NCBI GenBank assembly: GCA_905182985.1
Contig: CAJJDN010000023.1
Coordinates: 252,598 to 316,597, forward strand
Length of the DNA: 64,000 nucleotides
Origin: Paramecium sonneborni
Taxonomy: Eukaryota > Ciliophora > Oligohymenophorea > Peniculida > Parameciidae
Reading direction: 5' to 3'
Both the position numbers and the translations under genes were made by a program. Each line of letters starts with the position of its first letter. The first letter of the stretch is position 1. Shown here piece by piece: positions 47,691 to 61,946 of the stretch. The notes below the pieces were generated by a model. It had not been told where the DNA came from, made no database searches, and saw only the letters and a list, made by a program, of their open reading frames with translations.

Positions 47691-48561
47691 ATGAAAGTTT
47701 TCAATAATCCTCATTTTCATTCAAAAGGTAGTTCATCTAAACCTTCTTCACTTTAATCTTCAAGAGTTGGAGGCAGCAAAATTATAGGAAATCCTTAAGG
47801 ATAAGAACAAGACCTTAATGAAATGTTATAATAACTTAATCCTACATAAATTATAGCGTAAGAAGAAGAATCGAAATTTGATTTATTAGAAGAAATGTTG
47901 CAATTGAAAAATAAAGTATTAGGTTTACTTAAAAAATACTAAGTAATGTTGTAAAATGAGAATGCAAAATAAGTGAAAAGTAAAATTAAGTCAGATGTTC
48001 AAGAAATATAAATTGAATATGAAGATATTATATCATAATACTAAATAGATCATAGTAAACTTGAAATTGAAAATAATATTCCCACTGTAGAAAAAGAAAA
48101 AGTAATCAATATTTAAAATATAAAAGGAATTAAATACCTTTTTTAATTTAGTAGAAGAATTTTTAGAACGTTTCTCTCATCATAAAGCTACATTGAACTA
48201 TTTTTCAATTTTATAATAAGAGAAAATGAATCGAAATGGATTAGGAATATTTTCTATTGATTAAGATGGCAGATAATCAATGTATGATTTTTAAGAATCT
48301 TTACCTGATTTGACAGATAGCAATAATTCAGAAAATACTATTGAAGCTTAACAGGCAAAGATAGCATTATCAAATTCATAAAAATTAAGAAGTTAAATTA
48401 GAAGACGTTTTTTTGATTTAGCATTGAAAGTTAAGGAAGGACTACCTCTTTATCATCCAAGTAGATAGATCTTAGTTTCCATCCTTTTTGAAGATGCAGA
48501 AGAAGAGGGAATTGATGAAAATGAATGGGAATCATGGATTGTGAAATAATTAAATAAGTGA
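47691..48561 (+). CDS. Uncharacterised protein, 281 residues
   Basis: ATG 47691 to TGA 48559-48561, one intron 48103-48127 (25 nt, ends AAG). Ser-rich head (SSSKPSSLQSSRVGGSK), a coiled coil around residues 60-130, then a helical domain with NLVEEFLERFSHHKATLNYF and RRRFFDLALKVKEGLPLYHP. The end is acidic (EDAEEEGIDENEWESW). No family is recognised. The next gene begins only 6 bp later in the same frame, so the two may be one gene interrupted by TGA. Confidence 0.65.
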
Positions 48562-48567
48562 TTTATA

Positions 48568-50730
48568 ATGTTATAAGATGAGATCATGAAGCCTTCTTTT
48601 AGGTTATCTGACTTATTCAAATTTGAAGACTAAAATCTCTATATAGACTCACCAACCAAGAGAAAATCTTTAGCTCCTCCTAAACCACTCTAAAAATACA
48701 TATTTGATATTACTAATGGAGCTTTTTAATTCACTATTACAGAATTTACATAAAGCATTAAAAAAGAAAGAGTACCTATTTAAAAAAATCTTCTCAAAAA
48801 AATTAATCAATATGTAGAAAATGAATGCTAACAACTGCAAAATCAACAAGTAGAAAAAAGAATTTAATTGAAAATAATTGAAGATCTTAATTTATTAGTT
48901 TTTGCATTATGTCACATTTCTAAACCAATTGTTGATTTCTTAGAAAATCATTTCATTGATTATGCTGAAGAATTGTAAATTACTATTTGGGAAGTTAATC
49001 TCTAACTATTTTAACCTAAAATTGTAGAACTCATCAAGAAATATATAGCTTCAAGTATGAATGTTGTTTCTGGTAATTTGTATTCTCAATTACTTGAACT
49101 ATCCCATTAATTATTATGCAACTTATCATATGAAGTTAGTGATCAAATTTGCTTAATTTTAGAGGAATGTCGAGGTTATATAGAGCCATTTATTGCTAAA
49201 TTTCGAGAAAGAGTAATATTTTTTAATAATATAGAATATCCCATAAATATTATTAAATAAATACACTATATTAGCATTATTTTAAGAATTAAGTTAAAGT
49301 TGCTATTAGACAATCTAAGATCTCTTAGAATTTACACTTTTTCATTATGCTGAACCTGATGTAGTTGAAAAATTTATGAAATATGCTATAGAAAATTATG
49401 ACACATTAATACTGAAAAACAAAATTTTATCTAATTAAACTTTATAGAATGAAAATATTAATAAAGAAACAGTTGAATAGGTGTTAGATTCTCTTTAATA
49501 ATGTATCACAAATAAAAGTAAGTCAATTGCTGTGTATAAAATATAATGTAGATAAAAACTGTAAAAGTAACAAAGTGAAGATGATGAAGATTAATGTACT
49601 TTATCGACAGATATTAAATCTTTTAAAATTTAATAGGAAACAAGATAATATTTGAATGGATTATACTTAGAGAGTGAGGATCCTTAATCAAAATTTATAA
49701 TTTATGTAGTGAATGATAAATTTAAAGTGATTTATGCTCCTTTAGTTAGTAAAAGATGGGCATTTTAGAAAGTAAGTTGATTGATTAATAATATTAAGAC
49801 ATTTGTGATAGATTAATAAGATAAGGATGGATTCTTTAGAAAAGATTCTAAAAGAAAATCAGGTTGGGGAGTATACCCAGTAAAATTTAAATCAATGAAA
49901 GAAATGATTGAGTCTAATTGGGTTAATGAATAATTGGGTTTAATGATATTAAATAAATACTAAGAGGATGTGTACTAATTAAGAAGAAAGGTTGAAGGAG
50001 AAATGGATACAATGTTTGGATCATTTTTAGCAAATGTTAGTAAAAATAAGTATTAGAAAATTTTATTAATAGAGAATTTTTATATAATTTTGGTGAAAAT
50101 GCAGTGAATAATGGATGTATGTAATAATTGGTAGTTTACATGCCTTTATTAAAAGATTTTTTGAATTTAGGAGGATTTGGAGCTTAAGCATTACTGACAA
50201 GTTAAGAAATATATACTCCTTAAAGGACATTTACTTCAACATTAGCAATATCAACATCTTTAGTATCAGGAGCAATAATTGGATAAGCGTTAATACCAAT
50301 ACCATTAGTAGGAGGAATAGTAGGAGGAATTATAGGAGGATATTTAGGGAATAAGGGAATGACAAATTATACAAAGAGTAGAAATGAGAAAAAGGCATAA
50401 GAAATGGTATAAAAATTATAACAAAATTAATAATAAGATGGACATTGGGAATGTAATAAAATCAATTTGGAGATTATGGTTATAAATTTTAAAATATTAA
50501 ATGATCATATGCCAAAGATTTTAAGTGATGATAATGACAAATAGACAAAATGGTTGAATTTAGTGATATTTGGAGTAGTGGGTTTGTTCTTTAATTCGAA
50601 TGAAATGGCGGGAGAGTGGCAAGAATGTTTAGAATGTCTACTAAAATATATACAAATAGAGAAAATATAATTGGCAGATACTCTTGAAAATTTAAAATAG
50701 ATAGTTGAAGTCATAGTAAAAAATCTTTGA
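48568..50730 (+). CDS. Uncharacterised protein with C-terminal glycine-zipper segment, 696 residues
   Basis: Three introns: 49213-49234 (22 nt), 49772-49798 (27 nt, AAG, contains TGA) and 50050-50072 (23 nt). The N-terminal 350 residues are helical, HEAT-like in texture (LNLLVFALCHISKPIVDFL, ALFQELSQSCYQTIQDLL). The middle is charged. Near residue 545 lies a hydrophobic Gly-x3-Gly-rich stretch (SLVSGAIIGQALIPIPLVGG, continuing IVGGIIGGYLG), a glycine zipper that could insert in or perturb membranes, and a second hydrophobic helix (WLNLVIFGVVGLFF). No family is recognised. It starts 6 bp after the previous stop and ends 18 bp before the HECT gene. Confidence 0.68.
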
Positions 50731-50748
50731 CTTTATATTAATTTAAAT

Positions 50749-53700
50749 ATGAAAATACCTCTTAATACTCTTGAACAACCTAAAGAAATAGACCGTCGTG
50801 TAATTTCTTCAAGCTTAATTTTAGCTCTTGGCATCCATCTTAGTAAGTCCTAACTTCTTGGAAGAGTTGCTCTAACTAGTCAATGATAAGAGTAATGTTA
50901 TCCACAAATTATCTTTGGGATCATTAACTTTACTTATGGATAAATTAGATGATTATATTTAAAATATGGCTTAGCTTGTATAATAAAACTCAAGGCATGA
51001 TTGTTCATAATTGTTAAACCTTATAAATAGTTTAATGGAGTATGAATGTTATAGGTAATAATTTAAAAAATATTCATAGAAAATTATTTAATTCATTAGA
51101 ACATCTATTAAGCATAGTTGAGCATACAGATAGTTTGTAAAATTATGAGACTATTATGAACATTCTAATCAAAATTTTTGATTAAGCAATAAATCTCAAT
51201 AACCCTTAATAAAAAGAAATTTGCAATCAATAATTAAGAGATAATATACCTAGATTGATTTATTTGAATCGATTTCTCTTTGATCATAATAATACACTTT
51301 CATCAACTAAACTTGAATTGATTGATTATTATAATGATGATCCAAATTATTTATCTATTACAGATAATCCAATTTAATTTCCATAATTGCAATTTGAATA
51401 TGTAGAGCCAATCATTTTAGATGAACCTTATGCAGATTTATGTAAAAATGGTATTCATAAAAAGGAATTGCAACATTAAACATCAATTAAAGTACTATAT
51501 TTTAATTGATTATTTTTAGAACTTTAGCATAAAAGATGATAATTCAATGTCTGCCCTTCTTTTAGCAAAATCAATATTAGGATAGCAAGATATGCCTCTT
51601 ACTCCTTTAGTGGAAGCTGTAAAATATAGAATTCTAATTTACAGAGGTTTAGCATCAAATAAAACAGAAACTAAAACATTAGTTTTAGGAATGCATATAT
51701 TATCACTTGAGATGAATATGTTATTAGATGCATTCTGTTCAACTCATGATTGTGCTTTTTTATTAGATTAAGTATTTGTTGAGAAAATTGAATATGAATA
51801 ATATTTTAGTATCTATGCTAAATTATTTTAATTGAAAACTGTATAACCAAAATTATTAGTTACAATATTATCAACATTAGATGAAATATTAGTAACAGAA
51901 AGACAATAGGATAATGAAATTGCATTAAACACAGCTAAAAATTATGATGAAACATTTTTATAATTAATTTATGATGTTTTATCAATGCAACCACATCAAA
52001 TTGAAATAGAATCAAGTTATCCACTAAAATACAATGGATAACTTTTAAATGAACAATGTGCTAGAGATGAGGAAGTTGCTTGTGGAATTTTTACATTATT
52101 TTCTTCAGAATCTGGAGTACTATTATTAAGTAGAAGTAATATAGCACTTGGATCTTCATAAGCTTTAATTAGAACATTACTTATTTAAGATAATAAATCA
52201 TTTCTACCACCTGTAATCCTTAAAGCAGCTATCGGAATGTTAGGAAGACTATCCAGAAAAGAAGATTTATAAAGAGATCTTAAAATATTTAATGATCTAA
52301 TTAAAATAGTTGAAAACTTAATTTCTATTGGACCTAATCTAATCAAACCTACAGATTAAGGATTTTAACATGTGACTTTTGATGAGACTGATTCCATCAT
52401 TTCATTTGCTATTTAGAGTATCAATGAACATTTTAAAGATGATCTTGGTAGAAGATATAATAGAGCTAATGCACCAACAATTGCCAGAAAGGTATCAGAA
52501 ACTCAAATTATTAAAAAATTATAAAATTTACTTTAAGACAACAGATATACTCTTATTATATAGTAAACTCTCATTTTAATTTCACATCTTGCTAATGAAG
52601 TTCCTACTCTTATTGGTAGATTAATTGACTCTTAATTACCATAATAATTAAATTAAATCATCTAGAATCTAAATTATTCTTAAATTAATAATAAAATGGT
52701 TAATGCTATCTTTTAATTCTATTTTAATATTTCATTGAAAGAAGAAGGATATGATCAGTTCAACACTTTTGGTTTATAATTTATGTAACGAATTCTGGAC
52801 TATTGTTTACTTTAAAATAATGTTCCTAAAGAACTATTAACATCTGTTGGATAAAATATTGCTAAATATCTATAAAAAATTGATAAAGTTGCTCCATAAG
52901 TTATTAACATACTCAATATTGGATTGGAAGGACTTTATAATTATTTAATTGATAAAAGAAATAATTTGAAAGAAGATACTTATTAATCATATAATGAGAT
53001 TATTACTAAAATATCAAATTTATCAATTTTGGCATTCAAAATGATTCACAATTTGCATCCATCTCAATAAGCTGAAATGAATGCAAAAGGATTTTTTGAA
53101 AAATTATTGATGTTTTTTGAATTTCCTGCCTTTGATTTTAAAAATGACTTAACTAAAGTATTTAGATTATTTGCCTAATTAGATGAACTTGATAATCCAT
53201 TTAAAGCATTATCTAAAGTGCTTATCTCTATTTCTAAATTAGAAAATAAATTAGGCTGTACATTAGAAAGTTCAAATATTGTAATTGATGAATCATATTA
53301 TAATTCTGAAAAATTCTTTTTATCTTGTCCTTTGGATTAATTATTTTAGAAATTAGAATTTGTTTCATACTATTCTTAGATTGAATCACTTATGGAAGTA
53401 TTAAAACATTATCTAATAAATGGTTAAATTAGATATGAGTAATAAGAAATAAGTAAACTATTAAATAAGAGTTGTTCTTTGATTTTAATATTGATACGAT
53501 CGATTAAATAAGGAGAAGATATGAAGATGGATTTAGCTTTTAAAAAATCTGTCTTTTACTAATATATATAATTGTTAAAAGTTATAATAATTAATTCATA
53601 TAGAGTAATGAGAAGAATTAATAATGAATTGTAACCACTTAGCAATTTATTTTGTTAATTAAGTTAGAATTTAAGAAATGAAAATATCTAAGTAGTTTAG

Positions 53701-56700
53701 TTACATTCTTATATAATTAATGATTTATTAAACAATCTTGTTGAGGGTAGAAAATATGCAGAATTTTAAAATTTACATCCAGATTTTTTAAGTCTCTTAG
53801 TAAATTCTGATTTCTTAGAGAATTTCAAATCAGGAATTAGCTCATTTATTTAATTAGTAGGTTAAAAAAATAATATTGAATCTTTAGATTAATTAGGTTA
53901 GTAATATGCAAACATTATAAAATTAATTTATCTAAATAAAGTAGATCAAAGTAAAAAGATTTCAGGATATATGTTGATTCCAAAATAAATTGAAGAAATA
54001 TAAAATCTTTTAACAATTACTTAATGTTTATCAGATGATCCAATTTATGCAATATAAGAGTAGTTATTTAATAAAACAGTATTTATATTCCGTCCTTCAT
54101 TTTTATAAGATATATTACAGAAAGATAGAGAAAACTTTTTCTAAAAAACTTATTAAGTTTTTAGAGATGAAAATGGTGGTGATATAGATATACTCTAATA
54201 AGATTCAAATGAAGTGAGGATAAAATTAAAAGATATGGGTTATTAAGAAGATGTAATAACTATAGCACTTCAAAACAATGATATTTTTGATGTGACAAGA
54301 CTTACTGATTGGATTTGTGAAAATTAAGAAATGATTGAAGAATAAAGATTGAAAATGATAGAAATTCAAAAAAATGAGCCATCTTAAGAAGTCATTACAT
54401 AATAAATTTAAAATAAATAAAAAAATCTTAAATAATATATCTAAACTAATATGCTATATTTTAATAGATTTGAGGAAAGCATATTCTAATTATTAGAAGG
54501 TTAAATAATGCCATCACTATTAAAATGTTTGAAACAAGTTGTTTTTGAATAATTTAAATTGTAACTCAAATTTAAAGACTGTGAGCCTGAAATCAAACCT
54601 CCTTCTACTGATAATATGAAAGTCATCATTACTATTTTACATTATATTTACAAATAAAAAAATCTTGTTGAAGAATATGAAAGTATTGTAACTGAATTAA
54701 TGAAATTGGCATAAGAATTAATGAAATATTAGGATGATCTAAGTCTTAAAGCAGTTAATCATATTTTGGCAATTTTAACTCTATTTATTACAGATGATCA
54801 AAAAAAGAAAAAGAATCATCATGATACTGTAAATGACATTCTTTTAGGCGTTATTAATATCTTAAAAGGTAAAGTACAAAATCATATTACTTCAAAAATC
54901 TGTATTGAAATACTTGTGAGAGCATTTCAAGTTAATAAGGAAAATGTATCAAGGTTTGTTTCCTAAATGAGAGGATTAGAATATCTTATTAAAATTAAAG
55001 GAGATTAATAAAATCATATGTTTCCATTGACTAAATTAGTACTTTCTATTGTTCATGATAAAAGTTTAGTGATCGCTTAAATTGAAGCTAAAATTAAAAA
55101 GATTCTTTATAATTTAGAATACAATAAAGAAATTGAAAACATCAATAAATAATAACAATAACCTTCATCATAAGTTCAATAACAACATTAACCTCATTAT
55201 CCTATTTGTTTTTAACCTATTTATTATAATATTCCTATTACAAATGAAATTAAAATTGCTTCTAATCATCCAGCATTAGTGACTATTTAAAATCAAGTAA
55301 TTTATACTGATGAAGTTAAAGAAGTTATGTCTTAATTATTTGAAGATGGAGAAACAATTGATGGAGTCAAATATTTAAATTTGAGAAAAGGTTGTTAATT
55401 ATACACTCTTGATTGTGTTTAACCTACTAGTTTTTAAAAGCATAAAGAGCCAGAAACTGCTAAAAAAAGCAAATAAGTTTCAAAAAAGAAAAAGAGTGAA
55501 GATAAATTACAATTATAATCCAATTTCTAGCATACATAAGAAGCACAAATTTTGATCAAATTACTGATATAATAAATGATAAGCTCATTTTTTGAAAATG
55601 AATAATATCAATATCATTGGTATACTATCACTTAAGTTTTGTAAATATTAATTAGACGTTATCCAGTTTTAATACCTAAAATAGTAAGAGTAAATTGTAG
55701 TAAATTTTTAAAGCCTTATTAAAAGTAATTAAGTAGTGATTACCAAGATTTAGAACTACCTAGAAAAATCTCTTTTCTTACTTTAATTACAAGAATAATG
55801 ACTCCTGCAAAGAACTTACTTTTTGAACTATGTTTAGATAATATTTTATTGTATTAAATGGCTAATAACAATATTGTTCCATTTTCAAATGAAACAAGGA
55901 GAAAAATTATAAGTGAACTATATGATGGAATTGATAAAAGAATTAAGACATTTGATTCGATAGTTTGTCAATATTCCTATACTTTGATAAGACTTTTATA
56001 AATAAAGTCAGTGGCAAAGATTTGCTATCGAAATATTCATGACACCGCAAATTCTTTTAACTTTATCAAATTATATATGGATGGAATGAAGAACTTTGAG
56101 TTGAAATCGTATTATATTTATGAAAAAGAATTATAATTCATAACAGAAACTTTGGCTGTTTTATTCAATATGGCAATTTATCTATTATTTTATAAGCCTG
56201 CTCCAGTTATAATTTCAAAATAACAATAGGAACATTATGGTGATCATTTTCAATTACAAGGTATGATAGGATAATTGTTATCAGAGGAAATCAATTAATA
56301 ATTGGTTCCAAATAAAAGTATTTTATATTAAGATTCAATAAAATATTTTTAGAAATGGCCGCTGTTACCAATTTCATTCTTAGAAGAATTAAATTAAAAT
56401 CAATAACATGAAGAATTAGAATTTTAATAATTTTTATCTCCATTTAGAAGAAGAAATAGACTTGTAAATGTTGAATTGATTGCAAATATTGAAGAGGATG
56501 ATGGTATGTTAGAATTAGAATATAATGATAATGATGTACTTAGTGAACATAGTGGAGGATCTCATAATTCTCATGAATCAGCTCCAGATCTTGAAGAAGA
56601 AAATAGTTGGGGATCTAGTTAAAGTGGAAATAATCAGATAGAAGCTGAAGAAGCATAGAATTCTTCATCAAGTTGGACTGATGAAGAAGATGAAGATGAA

Positions 56701-59700
56701 GATAATGATTAGTAGGAAGAAGAAGAAGAAGAAGAGGAAGGAAGTGAATAAGATGAATAAGAAGAAGAAAATGCAAATAGTGAATTATAAAGTGATAATG
56801 AAGAAGATATTGATCAAGAAGATGAAGAAGATCATGAAGAAGATTAAGAAGAAGGAGCTATGGATGAAGAAAATGAAGAATAAGATCAATAAAATAATGA
56901 AATTTCTGAAGAAAATATTGAAGTCACTAAATAAATTCATCATCTTACTAGTAGAGAAGATTAAGCATTTGCCAAAATGACTAAGTCTATTATTTAATTG
57001 ATCGGCATTCAATTCCCCTAATAATTTATCAAAGTCTTAGATAAATTAGTTCACTCTTTACCTAAAATGAACTCTCCTGAAGATTCATAACCTATTAATT
57101 GGTGGACTGAACTCACTCAATATATCTCTAAATCATTCTAGTTAGATGAAAGAGCATATGCATAAGAATTAAGAATGCAACCACTTTTTAGAGATAATAG
57201 ATTCACTACTGAAATATTTAGAATTGATTAAAATGATAGAATATTTAATAGATTCTAAGCAGCAAGATTTGATCAGATTGAAAGATTAGAAAGAAATGAA
57301 TAAATTAGATAAGATAGATATAGATAATTGATGTTTAGAAACAGAAGAGAAGAGTAATAATTAGAACAATAACTCTAATAATAAAATCAATAACAAACTA
57401 ATATATTCTAATAATAGCATCAGCAATAATTTATTAGATTATTTAATTGGAATTAGATTTCATAAAATCTACTACAACCATAATAATAAGAATAGCAATA
57501 ATTATAATAGCAATCTAATCTTGCTTAAATATAATAAACTACTTCAAATTTATAAAGTATATAGGATTAATTATAATAATAGTTTTTGAACTTGCTTAAT
57601 TCAAATTAAATTTTTTAATAATAGTAATAGTAATTGTAACAATAATAATAATAGTAATAATAGTAATAATAGTAATAACAAATTTAAGAATAGATTTAAG
57701 TGGAAGAATAATAAGTTTTAATTCCTTAAGTAAATTCAGAAGTTATGTAATTAGAAGGATAAAATTAAGAAATTGAATAATTAGAAAAAAAAGAGTAATA
57801 ACCATTATAATAATAATAACAATAACAATAATAATAATAATAATAATAACAATAATAATAATAATAACAATAATAATAATAATAATAATAACAATAAATG
57901 CAAACAGAAGAATAACCTTAAAAAGTAGAATAACCTAATTAAAATATTTAATAATAATAATAAAATTTAGAATTACTTTACCCAAATACTTTTAGTTTTC
58001 TCTAAAGAGTTGGAAGATCTTTTGATGATTTAACCAATAATAATATTGATCCATCAGTATTTGAAGATTTAACTGAGGAGATGATGATTGATATAATTTC
58101 AAACATACCTGATAAAGAAATAAATAATATTGAAGGAATAGATCCATAATTCTTATAATCATTACCACCAGAAATTTAACGAGAAATATATTAATAATAT
58201 GTATAGCCTCCTTAAAATTAACCTTAATAATAATCAGACTTAGATCAATTAATTGCCTTAATTAATTAAACTCCTTATGATGACAGAGAGGAAATGTACT
58301 TACAAATCAGTGCGGAATAAGTCAGAAATCTACCATAAGATTTAAGATAGGAAGCTACTTATATAAGAGACAGAGCCGATTAAAGGGCCATCGAATAAAC
58401 TGAGAGATAATTGTATTATTAGATTGATCCCTTGTAATAATAATAAAATTAACGTAATCCCAATCCAAATCCATAACCATAATAATAATAGAGAAAAGAA
58501 AATCAAAAATCTTTGAACTTAAAAAATTTACTATAAACTTAAAGACATTTAGTTTAGAAATTAGGAAATGTGGATGATGATTTTGCTGAGTCTTTATTAA
58601 AATTGCTTTATGTTGAATCACATAGTTTTGTAAATTTCCCAATCAATTTATTTATTGCTTTAACAAATAATCCAAATGTAGAGTACAAGTTGATTGATGC
58701 TCTATTTTTCATATTAAAGAATCGAATTCAAAGAACTGATTAAAGTGAATTCCCACCTTAAATTTTAATAAGAAGAAATGGATTAATAAGAGATTAAAGA
58801 AAAATCTATGAAATAGTTTCACTGAAAATTCTTTATTTAATTTCAAAATTATAGGGTCCATCAATCAAGTATTTCTTTGAAACAAAAAAGCAAGGACAAT
58901 TGTAATCGATAGTCAGATTATCAGAAGGTACTTAAGATCTTCCATTATTATAATTAATTTAACTTTTGCCTTTGTTAAAGGGTGATCATTAAGAATTGTT
59001 GATTTAAGCAATATCTAATATTACAACAAAGTAGAAAGACTTTAAATAAGATTAATTAAATTTAGATTCTAAATCAGTAGAATGTGTTTGTACAATATTA
59101 TTATAAAATATGAATAGAAGTGTAAAAAACTTTTCTCATATAATTTTAAATCTAAGTAATAATAAGGAAAATTAACAATTAATAATTAAATATATAAAGG
59201 AGTTTATTTAAAGAATAACAAGAGAAATAAACAATAATTTTGCGAAACAATGTTAATATGATGAGATATTTACTGCAGATAAAGCATTGATTAATGTATT
59301 TTAATTTGTTAGAGAAATGAATGATAAAATAGGAGAGAATAATGATCAATAAGATACAAGAAGTAATTTCAAGGAATTGTTAGAAGATTAAGGATTAATT
59401 TAGTTATGGAAAAACTTAATAAAATTATTGCAAGATATACCATAAGAGAAGTTAGCAAAATTAAGTACAAAGATATCTCCATATTTGGAATGCTTTTTTA
59501 TAATTTATTAATTAGTTAATCCAATAAGAAAGAATAAGAATGTTTAAAGAGAGCCAACAAAGATTGCTAGTATGGAGGGACAATAATAGGAAGTATAAGA
59601 ATAATAGTTACATGATGAATTGTTCTAATAGATATGTGAGAGTGGTAAAGTTCTGTTGAATATGATGATTAGAGAGAGATTATAAGAATTAAGAGAGAAA

Positions 59701-60990
59701 GGGAAATTAGTTAATGATTCTTTGGGAGTGATAATATTTAAGAATCCTAGAATAGTAGATTTCGATAATAAATAGAAGTATTTTAAGATGGAATTGAAAT
59801 AGTTAAAACTGCAAAATAATAGACATCATTATGGAAATATAAATTTAAGATGCAGAAGAAAGGATATTTTTATGGATTCATATCATCGTATAAGTAAATT
59901 AAAGCCAGAAGAATTGAAAGGTAAATTACATGTAGAATTTGATGGAGAAGAAGGAATAGATGCAGGAGGTGTAACAAGAGAATGGTTTTTGATGCTTTCT
60001 AAAGAGATTTTCAATCCTAATTATGCTCTCTTTACTCCATCATTAAATGGTCAAATGTTTTAGCCAAGTAATAAATCTCATGTGAATCCAGATCATGTTA
60101 AATATTTTAAATTTATTGGAAGAATAGTAGGTAAAGCATTATATGATGGATAATTATTGGATACATATTTTACTCGTTCATTTTATAAGCATATTTTGGG
60201 TTAGAAATTAACAATTCATGATATGGAAGATATAGATTTGAATGAATATAAAAGTATGAAAAAGATATTAGAAGAAAATGTAACAGATTGGGGAATATAT
60301 TGGACATATAATGTAGATCATTTTGGTAAATTAGAAGAAAGAGAATTAATTGAAGGAGGAAAAACTAAATTAGTTACTGAAGAAAATAAAATAGAATATG
60401 TTTAAACTTACTGTTATTAAAAAATGGCAAAAGAAATTAAAGATTAGATTGAAGCATTTTTAAATGGATTCCATGAATTAATTCCACAATCTTTAGTAAG
60501 TATTTTTGAATGGAAAGAAATGGAATTAATGTTGTGTGGTCTTCCTGATATTGATCGTAAGATTATTATATTTATATTATTAGTTGAGGATATGAAAGAG
60601 AATATAGAATATCATGGATATGATAAAGGAGATAAAGTTATTTAATGGTTATGGGAATTATTGGAAAGCTTTGATAAGAGTAAAAGAGCTGCATACTTAT
60701 AGTTTATTACAGGTATTCTAATTTATTAATGATAATTTTAGGAACTTCTAAAGTACCTTTGGGAGGATTTAAAGAATTAAAAGGAATGCATGGTCCGCAA
60801 AAAATATAGATACATAAGAAACCTTATGTCAATTTTGAATTACCTACATCACACACTTGGTATTTTTATTAAATCTATAACTAATAGTTTTAATTAATTA
60901 GACTTACCTGATTATCCAGCTAGATAAATTTTAAAGGAAAAATTAGAACTGGCAATCATGGAAGGAAAGGAAGGTTTTGGTTTTGCTTGA
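50749..60990 (+). CDS. Giant HECT-domain E3 ubiquitin ligase (HUWE1/UPL1/Tom1 type)
   Basis: 3359 residues; six introns (50800-50824, 51055-51079, 51492-51519, 60557-60583, 60713-60741, 60860-60887), with one 9-kb exon. N-terminal armadillo-like region (SNVIHKLSLGSLTLLMDKL), a UBA-like motif near 1128-1165 (KLKDMGYQEDVITIALQNND), an acidic Asp/Glu run (about 1905-2025), a Gln-rich zone (about 2240-2380) and the HECT domain from about 3015 (FDGEEGIDAGGVTREWF, IGRIVGKALYDGQ, IEYHGY, PLGGFKEL). The catalytic Cys (3326, SHTCFNQ) has its codon split by the last intron. The end EGFGFA is typical of HUWE1. Cytosolic or nuclear ubiquitination of many substrates is the family role. Confidence 0.95.
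57616..57896 (+). repeat. TAA/TAG/CAA trinucleotide tracts encoding polyglutamine in the HECT ligase
   Basis: Two runs (about 57616-57680 and 57806-57896) of TAA, TAG and CAA triplets stay in the coding frame and give long Gln runs under the ciliate code. With a standard code they would be arrays of stops. They are likely to vary in length. Confidence 0.85.
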
Positions 60991-61050
60991 TATCAAATAA
61001 TTTCACATTATTTAGAATAATTTAACTATTTTTTTATATTATTAACGATT

Positions 61051-61912
61051 ATGATTGGAAGACCTCCTAGATCTAGAAATGAAAGATAGCAAAACCCTTA
61101 AATAACTGAAGATTAATTGAAAATGGATTTATAGATGTAAGCAGAAAATAAAAAGAAAGAATAAAGAATGTAGTAACTTTAAGAGAAAGAAGAAAATTTA
61201 AAATAATTAGAGTATGCAGGATAAGATGTTGAGTCATTTAGAAATAAGGTGTATGCAGAATATCAGGATGTCATTCCACAATCATCAAAAGCTGAACAAG
61301 AACGAGCTGCTCGAATTAAATTAAGAGAAGAAGAAAGATTAAGAAGAAAGAATGGTTTAGGAAGTGCTTATGAATAAGAAAAAGAAAGATTGCCTGTCTA
61401 GTTAGAATAAAAACTCTTACAAAATTTGAATCAAATCAATAATAATAATTAAAATGCAGATTGGTTAGATAAATAATAAGTTGTTTCAAATTAAAATTAA
61501 CATCATTTAAATTATCATTAATAGCAATAACCTATTGTCAATTATTATCCTGATCAACTCAATGGGGCAAGATAAATATAGTAATCTTAACTTAATAATT
61601 AAATTAAAAATGATTCATATAAATAACCAGAAAAACAAAATTATGAATAACGTTACTAACCTCCATAAATGAATAATAATAGTAATTATTAAAAAAACAA
61701 AATTAATGATGCAGCAGAGTAAGAAAGAGAAAAAAAAAGAAAATATAAGGAATAATTGGACATATAAATAAGTTAAAAGGGCTAATAAAATTAACCATAA
61801 ATACAAAACTAATAATAATCGTAATATTTCTAATAACAGTAAAAATATAACTAGTAATAATAATAGAACTAATAATAATAATATTAATAATAACAATAAC
61901 AATAATAATATC

Positions 61913-61946
<34 letters not shown>

